Assembly: GCA_002499345.1 (NCBI GenBank)
Contig: DALF01000049.1
Span: 5,829-16,950 of the forward strand
Reading direction: 5' to 3'
DNA from: Euryarchaeota archaeon UBA170
GTDB lineage: Archaea; Thermoplasmatota; Poseidoniia; Poseidoniales; Thalassarchaeaceae
Length of the DNA stretch: 11,122 nucleotides
Shown: piece by piece, positions 5,636-11,122 of the stretch
How positions within the stretch are numbered: the first letter of the stretch is position 1
Layout of the letters: every line of letters begins with the position of its first letter
Notes under the pieces: model-generated
Seen by the model: only the letters and a program-made list of their open reading frames with translations
Told to the model about the DNA's origin: nothing
Databases searched by the model: none
Program-made: the position numbers and the translations under genes

Positions 5636-7081
5636 ATGACGCTCAGGGTATATGATACAAGATCCCGTTCGAAGCGTATTTTCAAGCCCCTGATAGACGG
5701 CCAAGTGGGGATATATGCCTGTGGCATTACTCCATATTCTCCTAGTCATATAGGGCATGCTAGGCAGGCCATAGCATTCGATATAATCGTGAGGTGGCTC
5801 CGAAAGACAGGATTCAAAGTCAATTATGTCTCAAACTTCACTGATATTGACGACAAAATAATCTCAGTTTCATCTGCAGAGGGAGTTGAATTCCTTGAAG
5901 TCGCCAACAGAAACATACACGATTATTTCCAGGTAATGGACTCTCTTAATGTCCTGAGGGCTAATTCTTATCCTAGAGTTACCGAAACTATTCCAGAAAT
6001 AATCGAGATGATTCAAGATCTGATAGATAAGAAACATGCTTATGTGACAGATGACGGGGTATATTTTGAGATAGACACAGCTCCAGAAAAGTACGGGCAG
6101 CTTACTGGACAAACATTGGATATGGTGAGGAAAGGTGCCGGAGGAAGGGTCGAAAATACCGGTTCAGGAAAGAGAGATCACAGAGACTTTGCACTTTGGA
6201 AATTGGCGAAAGAGGGCGAGCCTAATTGGAACAGTCCATGGGGAAAAGGAAGGCCAGGGTGGCATATTGAATGTTCGGCAATGTCTCTCAAGCACTTGGG
6301 GGAGAGATTCGATATTCATGGAGGAGGGACAGATCTGGTATTTCCTCATCACGAGGCAGAGATTTTTCAGTCTGAGTGTTGTCTTGGTCATGAACCAGTT
6401 GTCCAGTATTGGTTACATAATGGTATGATAAATATCGATGGGGAGAAAATGAGTAAATCTGTAGGTAATTTCTGGACAGTTAGAGACGCATTAGAGAAAA
6501 TAGATCCGCTTGTACTTAGGTATGCATTGATTAATGCCCCCTATAGGCAACCTGTAGACTTCAACTCTGTGATGATCGATGACTCAATCTCACACCATGG
6601 AAGGCTTCTAAATTCATATTCAAAAGCACTACACTCTTCTGAGGGACTTAGAAATGACTACATTGGAATTGATAATCTCGTTGAGGCCGCAGATAGAATT
6701 CGCTCTGGAATGGATGACGATTTCAACACCCGTATCGCTCTGGTCGAAGTTCAGTCGGTAGTAAAGTACCTAGCATCTTTAATTGATTCAGATGAGAAAA
6801 ATCCACTTCTGATGTCCTCTTATGTTCAATGGCTAGAGGAATTCGCAGGAGGGGTTCTAGGGATATTGCCAACTCCCGAGGAAGCAATTTCGAAGTATGA
6901 GGATAAAATACTCAGGAGATCTGAAATCACTGCAAGAGTAGAATCACTATTAGAGATGAGGAAGTCGGCCAGAGCTTCAAAAAATTGGGTTGAATCGGAC
7001 AGAATCAGGGACGAGCTCACTGAAATTGGAGTAGTAGTTGAGGATGGCCCAGAGGGAACAAAATGGAGAATCAGTGAGTGA
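5636..7081 (+). CDS. cysS: cysteinyl-tRNA synthetase
   Basis: Class I synthetase that charges tRNA-Cys. Numbered from the preferred start, it has the signature H38-I-G-H41 and K-M-S-K-S at 271-275. The zinc ligands that select cysteine are C29, C213, H238 and E242, with spacing matching the well-studied E. coli enzyme. Length is 481 residues, normal for the family. The frame is open to a TTG at 5606 and ATG codons at 5609 and 5612 that overlap or abut the hydrolase stop. I choose ATG at 5636 because family members begin M-x-L-x-x-Y-D-T-x-x-R, exactly as here, and GAAGGT lies three bases upstream. It is probably the last gene of the operon beginning at 4518. The C-terminal domain includes the S-D-x-I-R-D-E-L helix typical of CysRS (465-470 region). 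Confidence in identity is very high. Confidence 0.97.
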   Translation: MTLRVYDTRSRSKRIFKPLIDGQVGIYACGITPYSPSHIGHARQAIAFDIIVRWLRKTGFKVNYVSNFTDIDDKIISVSSAEGVEFLEVANRNIHDYFQVMDSLNVLRANSYPRVTETIPEIIEMIQDLIDKKHAYVTDDGVYFEIDTAPEKYGQLTGQTLDMVRKGAGGRVENTGSGKRDHRDFALWKLAKEGEPNWNSPWGKGRPGWHIECSAMSLKHLGERFDIHGGGTDLVFPHHEAEIFQSECCLGHEPVVQYWLHNGMINIDGEKMSKSVGNFWTVRDALEKIDPLVLRYALINAPYRQPVDFNSVMIDDSISHHGRLLNSYSKALHSSEGLRNDYIGIDNLVEAADRIRSGMDDDFNTRIALVEVQSVVKYLASLIDSDEKNPLLMSSYVQWLEEFAGGVLGILPTPEEAISKYEDKILRRSEITARVESLLEMRKSARASKNWVESDRIRDELTEIGVVVEDGPEGTKWRISE

Positions 7082-7101
7082 AGTAATCAGCTTCTTCACT
7101 C
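7076..7101 (+). terminator. hairpin at the end of cysS, possible terminator
   Basis: GAGTGAAG and CTTCACTC form a perfect eight-base inverted repeat around a ten-base loop. The left arm contains the cysS stop codon (TGA at 7079-7081). It is followed by a pyrimidine-rich TTCTTCGCC and not by a clean T-run. Archaeal termination depends mostly on T-runs, so this could be a processing or stability element instead. Confidence 0.35.
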
Positions 7102-7206
7102 TTCTTCGCCTATCAGTGACTCGAAATCCAATTTCTGAAAATTCTAACGTTGGGAACTAATAGAATGATATGACTTCAACCCAATCACGGGGCACAAGTA
7201 GGGCGA

Positions 7207-7222
7207 AGTGCGAAATAGCACT
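7207..7222 (+). repeat. short inverted repeat before the lipoprotein start
   Basis: AGTGC and GCACT flank the six bases GAAATA, which also make a weak TATA-like core about 24 bases before the preferred ATG at 7239. The perfect arms are only five bases, so chance is likely. If real, it would be a dyad over the promoter of a leaderless gene. Confidence 0.2.
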
Positions 7223-7238
7223 CTTTCCACCCCAGTAC

Positions 7239-8702
7239 ATGTCGGGCATTAGGGCAACTTGTGTCGCACTCGTTGCGATCATGCTCTCCACCGTATCCCT
7301 ATCTGGATGTATCCACGACGCGATAATCGAAAATTTCAGTAGCCCTTACCCGGAATGGTATGGTGAAATGGAATATATCGAGGATCCTATGAGCCATACA
7401 GACTCCTGTTTCAGCACTCCATGCGTGAGAAATTTCACAATTGGGGAGCCATTCTCAAATGAAACATGGGATAAGACTGGTAACAAATGGGCAGTTTTTG
7501 GGAATGTTGAGGGAGGTAATTGTTGTGAGCATTACCTCGCGGCGACTAAGGAGGGTTGGATAATGAATTTTGGAGGTGAATACCCTACTTGGTCGGAAGA
7601 TAGAGGACATACATGGCAGGAGTACCGCCCATCTGTATTCTCTCAGTTGGGCTGTATGGAGCCCAAGCCAACTGTTCCAGGCCAGGAGGGACTAGGAGAG
7701 GGAAGTATTGTTCAGGCTACCAACGGAGACATCATTTCCATGGGTTGGTTCCCATATCCGAGTACCAGCGGTGCAGATCAGTTCTATGCATTCTTCTACG
7801 ATGCCGAGGACGGGGAATGGAGCTGGTGCTTCAACAGAACTCCTGAGCCATTCTATGATCGTTCGTGGCAAGTCGAAGTGATAGGGCCAATTAACGGCGG
7901 ACTCTATGGCAATGGTCCTTGGGCAAGTCTCGTAATTTCTAATTTTTGGCATCAGGTTCAGAACATTGGAGGTCAGATTTCAACGGATGGCCTGAACTAC
8001 GAATACTTCGGTTTCCCTGATAGAGACTCCAATCTGGATGTTATGGAAGTAGATTTGAATCCCTCGGAATTAGGGCCGGAATGGGATTTTACCAAGCCAC
8101 ACAAAGAAATGAGGGCATTTCCAGTTCCTTCGGGAGGGCTCTATTTCCCGGATTATTTCGTTGATGGAAGAGACGCCTTCCTAGACGACTCTCTAAATTG
8201 GTGGACGGGGGTCACAATAGATGGAAATTCTCTCCCCTCGCAGTATTGCGCCTTTGACTCTTCAACCGCACTACATTGTGTCGCCACTGGCGATTCATAT
8301 CTCACCCATATGCTTTCTTGGGATGGAGGGGAGAGTTGGGAGAACCAATCCTATGACTTACATTTGGATGCCATAGGGATAGAGGAGTGGGAGTTTCACT
8401 CCAACGGATTACATGACTTGTTTGTTCTGAATGTTAGGTACCAGAGCTTTGATGGTCCTGATGTTGATGTAGCTTGGCATGTTAGGGACTTCTCCGAAAG
8501 TATATTCCCGGACTCTAGGACGTATATCGGGCAAGGTGATCTAGACTCGACCTCAGGGGCGGGAAATGATATCAGATTCGACTTCGCTAGTATGGGGATT
8601 CTCCCAGATGGGGGCGCATTCATAGCATACCAGGACTCAACTGATCCCGATCCCTTATTCTCAGTGGAGATGTTACTTCCCTTGGAGTATCTAGCGAACT
8701 GA
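7239..8702 (+). CDS. secreted lipoprotein with Asp-box (BNR-like) repeats
   Basis: An exported 487-residue protein, probably a beta-propeller held at the cell surface by lipid. Numbered from ATG at 7239, residues 6-23 are hydrophobic and end in the lipobox L-S-G-C with C24 as the lipidated cysteine. Two Asp-box motifs are seen: S-E-D-R-G-H-T-W (119-126) and S-W-D-G-G-E-S-W (360-367). Such motifs cap the blades of sialidase-type and photosystem-assembly-type propellers. The mature part is rich in Trp, Tyr, Asp and Gly and has eight further cysteines (about 57, 62, 95, 96, 139, 197, 337 and 347), suggesting disulfides. The frame is open to an ATG at 7170, but that start would put 23 extra polar residues before a standard lipoprotein signal, so 7239 is preferred. 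No sialidase active-site arginine pattern is evident, and no enzyme activity is claimed. Confidence 0.8.
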   Translation: MSGIRATCVALVAIMLSTVSLSGCIHDAIIENFSSPYPEWYGEMEYIEDPMSHTDSCFSTPCVRNFTIGEPFSNETWDKTGNKWAVFGNVEGGNCCEHYLAATKEGWIMNFGGEYPTWSEDRGHTWQEYRPSVFSQLGCMEPKPTVPGQEGLGEGSIVQATNGDIISMGWFPYPSTSGADQFYAFFYDAEDGEWSWCFNRTPEPFYDRSWQVEVIGPINGGLYGNGPWASLVISNFWHQVQNIGGQISTDGLNYEYFGFPDRDSNLDVMEVDLNPSELGPEWDFTKPHKEMRAFPVPSGGLYFPDYFVDGRDAFLDDSLNWWTGVTIDGNSLPSQYCAFDSSTALHCVATGDSYLTHMLSWDGGESWENQSYDLHLDAIGIEEWEFHSNGLHDLFVLNVRYQSFDGPDVDVAWHVRDFSESIFPDSRTYIGQGDLDSTSGAGNDIRFDFASMGILPDGGAFIAYQDSTDPDPLFSVEMLLPLEYLAN

Positions 8703-8704
8703 TA

Positions 8705-11122
8705 TTACGACTCCTCAATACAAATCGATACACCGACTCCGTCCACTTCGAAATCTATCGCATCTTCCGGGGCAATACCCTCGTCAAGAGACGAACTCTC
8801 CGCTCGTGTTTCTGAAATCACTCTATCCCAGTCTGCGGTTGAAATCACTGCTCCATCCAGCCATACAGATAGCGATATCTTCGCTTCTATGTCCAGGTCC
8901 ATATCCTTCCTCTTTGCCTGAATTCTTCTTATGACATCTCGTGCCAAGCCCTTTGAGAGAAGATCTTGGTCAGTTTCCATATCCAACACCAACGAAACGT
9001 CTCCGTATTCTCCAGAAAGCGTAGCGGCGGCAAAACCCTCACGCTCGACTCTCTTTATCTCAATATCACTAGCAAGAATCTCGTACCCGCCAAATGCCGC
9101 AATCCCAGCTTCTATCTCTAGTAACAAAGTCTCAGAATCAGCCATTTCCAGCTCTGATAAAACCCTCGGAAGGTCGCCCCTGCATTTTGCGCCAAGAGCT
9201 CTCCTATTCGGAACAATCTCAATCTTCTGGAATTTATCTAACTCGTCGACTACAGATATATCTTCCACATTAAGCTCCTCAGACAGAATATCATGGAAAC
9301 TAGACAAATCGGGACCGCCCACAATCCATCCAGATCTGCAAGGTAGTCTTTGCCTTCTCCCTGCCTCTACTCTTACCCGCCTACCTGCTTCAGCGATCGA
9401 CCTTACCAGACCCATCTCAATTTCTATCAAAGGATCTATCGGAGGTAGGGATCTTTGAACCAAATCAGACCCTACCGGCCAGTCTGCCAAGTGAACCGAT
9501 GTACCCACAAGTCCTCTGTGTATCGTATCTGAAACAAATGGGGATACGGGAGCCATTAATTTACAAACAACTAGAAGGACCTCATGTAGTGTATTCTGGC
9601 ATGAATGCTTATCTCTACTATCCGCTTCATTCCATAGTCTTCTTCGTGATCTTCTGACATACCAGTTTGACAGGTCATTTACTACGAAGTTCTCTAGGTC
9701 CCTACCTGCCTTGTGAAAGTCCCATCCAACGAATTGGTCATGGTACCCATCCGCCATAGATGCTACCTTGGACAATATCCAACGATCTAGCGGACTTCTT
9801 TCCTCGATAGGTACGAAAGAGCCTTCATTATCAGGGTTAAAGCCATCCAGTGCCGCATAGTCGGCATGAAACTTATACACGTTCCAAAGGGTCAGAAACA
9901 TCTTCCCATAAGATTCCCTGACTCCATTAGGGTCAAAATTAGTAGGTGACCAAGGTGCGCTCTGAGTGGTCATATACCACCTAATTGAATCAGCACCTTC
10001 CTTGTTGAAATGATCCCAAGGATTGACAACATTGCCTTTGGACTTACTCATCTTCTTGCCATCTTTATCAAGAATATGGCCTAGAGAGAGGCACCTACGA
10101 TAGCAAATACTGTCGAAAACAGTGGTGGAAACAGCCATTAGGGAGTAGAACCACCCTCTTGTCTGATCTACAGCTTCGCATATGTAGTCAACAGGGAAGG
10201 AACCTTCGAACTTATCGCTGTTTTCGAATGGATAATGCCACTGAGCAAAGGTCGCGCACCCAGAATCAAACCAGCAGTCCATGACGTATGGCTCCCTTGC
10301 CATCTCTCCATCACATCCATCATTAGGGCAAATTAGTGATACCTCATCCACGTAAGGGCGATGCAACTCTGGAGGCATTTCAGATGAAGAACTCTTCATC
10401 TCCGACAGCTCTTCGATACTCCCAATGCAATGTTCCTTTCCACATTCCTTACAAATCCAAACTGGTAATGGCGTTCCCCAATACCTTTCTCTGCTAATGG
10501 CCCAGTCTTTGATGTTGGATAGCCACTCTCCCATCCTCTTTGTCCCTGTCCACTCAGGGGCCCACTCAACTTCTGAGTTATACTGTAAGATCTGGTCCTT
10601 TACAGCAGTCATTCTAACAAACCAGCTATCCATTGCGTAGTAGAGGAGTGGATGATCAGTTCTCCAGCAGTGAGGATAATCATGAGTGTATGAGTGCTCC
10701 CTATACAGAAGTCCCTGCGTTACCAGTATGTCGATAATCAAGTCATCACATTCTTTGACATATTTGCCATCAAGGCCATCATGAGTCCCTTGGATAAATT
10801 TACCATCCATTCCGACAGTATGTTGCGCTGGAAATCCGACTTCCATGCCAAGACTGTAATCATCCTCACCATACATTACCGCGGTATGAACGACCCCTGT
10901 TCCATCAGTAGTAGTTACGAAATCAGCTCCTACTATGGTCCAGGCAGATGAATGCCCACTCCCGTCAATTGCTCCCGGGAAAAGTGGCTTGTATGATTTT
11001 CCAATAATTTCTGACCCGGGAAACTCATCCAATATCTCCATGTGATTTCTTAGTACATTGCCTATCAGCTCCTTGGCTAGAATCAACTCTTCGCCAACTT
11101 CTGCACCTCCTCTGCCTTCCCA
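8705..11122 (-). CDS. ileS: isoleucyl-tRNA synthetase, archaeal type (N-terminal part outside window)
   Basis: Class I synthetase that charges tRNA-Ile and edits misactivated valine. The minus-strand frame is open from the right edge (codon TGG at 11120-11122) to TAA at 8705-8707, giving 805 residues. The N-terminus with the HIGH signature is off the window. Going down the chain one sees part of the editing domain (T-T-D-G-T-G-V-V-H-T near 10892-10915), the W-A-I-S-R-E-R-Y-W-G-T-P-L-P motif, and cysteine pairs that could bind zinc (C-K-E-C and C-P-N-D-G-C). These are followed by D-C-W-F-D-S-G, D-Q-T-R-G-W-F-Y and K-M-S-K-S at 10040-10054. Next are the anticodon-binding domain (N-W-Y-V-R-R-S-R-R-R-L-W) and a long C-terminal region. 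Motif form and length fit the archaeal/eukaryotic-like IleRS. It converges on the lipoprotein gene with only two bases between stop codons. Confidence 0.96.
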   Translation of the reverse strand, partial: WEGRGGAEVGEELILAKELIGNVLRNHMEILDEFPGSEIIGKSYKPLFPGAIDGSGHSSAWTIVGADFVTTTDGTGVVHTAVMYGEDDYSLGMEVGFPAQHTVGMDGKFIQGTHDGLDGKYVKECDDLIIDILVTQGLLYREHSYTHDYPHCWRTDHPLLYYAMDSWFVRMTAVKDQILQYNSEVEWAPEWTGTKRMGEWLSNIKDWAISRERYWGTPLPVWICKECGKEHCIGSIEELSEMKSSSSEMPPELHRPYVDEVSLICPNDGCDGEMAREPYVMDCWFDSGCATFAQWHYPFENSDKFEGSFPVDYICEAVDQTRGWFYSLMAVSTTVFDSICYRRCLSLGHILDKDGKKMSKSKGNVVNPWDHFNKEGADSIRWYMTTQSAPWSPTNFDPNGVRESYGKMFLTLWNVYKFHADYAALDGFNPDNEGSFVPIEERSPLDRWILSKVASMADGYHDQFVGWDFHKAGRDLENFVVNDLSNWYVRRSRRRLWNEADSRDKHSCQNTLHEVLLVVCKLMAPVSPFVSDTIHRGLVGTSVHLADWPVGSDLVQRSLPPIDPLIEIEMGLVRSIAEAGRRVRVEAGRRQRLPCRSGWIVGGPDLSSFHDILSEELNVEDISVVDELDKFQKIEIVPNRRALGAKCRGDLPRVLSELEMADSETLLLEIEAGIAAFGGYEILASDIEIKRVEREGFAAATLSGEYGDVSLVLDMETDQDLLSKGLARDVIRRIQAKRKDMDLDIEAKISLSVWLDGAVISTADWDRVISETRAESSSLDEGIAPEDAIDFEVDGVGVSICIEES

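Noticed and set aside
5413..5727. Minus-strand frame spanning the hydrolase/cysS junction
   Set aside because: It overlaps two well-supported genes on the other strand and has no promoter or ribosome site.
7170..7238. Extended lipoprotein N-terminus from ATG 7170
   Set aside because: It would bury the lipoprotein signal 23 residues inside the protein. The second ATG gives a normal signal peptide.
8931..9458. Plus-strand open frame of 175 codons opposite ileS
   Set aside because: It is antisense to the C-terminal domain of isoleucyl-tRNA synthetase, very Ser-rich, and shows no recognisable motif.
1..11122. CRISPR array, tRNA or rRNA gene, insertion sequence, attachment site
   Set aside because: Read by eye on both strands, I saw no regularly spaced repeats, no tRNA cloverleaf in any gap, no transposase or integrase motif, and no long terminal repeats. 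All gaps are under about 120 bases.

Overview
The window looks like a piece of a planktonic marine archaeon, most likely Marine Group II (Poseidoniales) or a close relative. The evidence is an archaeal TATA-binding protein gene behind an archaeal TATA box, an archaeal-type mevalonate kinase, an archaeal-type isoleucyl-tRNA synthetase, TTG and GTG starts, and secreted proteins with a W-x-V-G-D-x-W motif. The taxon is my inference; I could run no search. Coding density is very high. No gap between genes exceeds about 120 bases, and I saw no tRNA, rRNA, CRISPR array, insertion sequence or prophage gene.

Layout. Bases 1-2297 are on the minus strand. Mevalonate kinase (isoprenoid lipid synthesis) comes first, then the TATA-binding protein gene with its own TATA box, then a secreted protein that runs off the left edge. 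Bases 2409-7081 are on the plus strand. They hold a 680-residue membrane Fe-S oxidoreductase (cytochrome b-like domain, two 4Fe-4S clusters, two HdrD-type cysteine-rich domains), a four-helix membrane protein, a class I glutamine-amidotransferase-fold hydrolase of the gamma-Glu-GABA hydrolase type, and cysteinyl-tRNA synthetase. The last three are tightly packed and probably co-transcribed. A secreted Asp-box lipoprotein follows at 7239-8702. It converges, with 2 bases between stop codons, on isoleucyl-tRNA synthetase, which is on the minus strand and cut by the right edge.

Most genes are housekeeping: transcription initiation, lipid precursor synthesis, two aminoacyl-tRNA synthetases and respiratory electron transfer. 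No defence system or gene cassette is visible. The most unusual object is the TATA-binding protein itself. It keeps both saddle repeats and all four DNA-kinking phenylalanines, but carries an in-frame insert of roughly 55 residues in the second repeat, between the first strand and first helix. Other points worth a second look are the leaderless layout of the tbp promoter, its linkage to a secreted protein, the ETF:quinone-oxidoreductase-like membrane protein, and several start sites that should be shortened.
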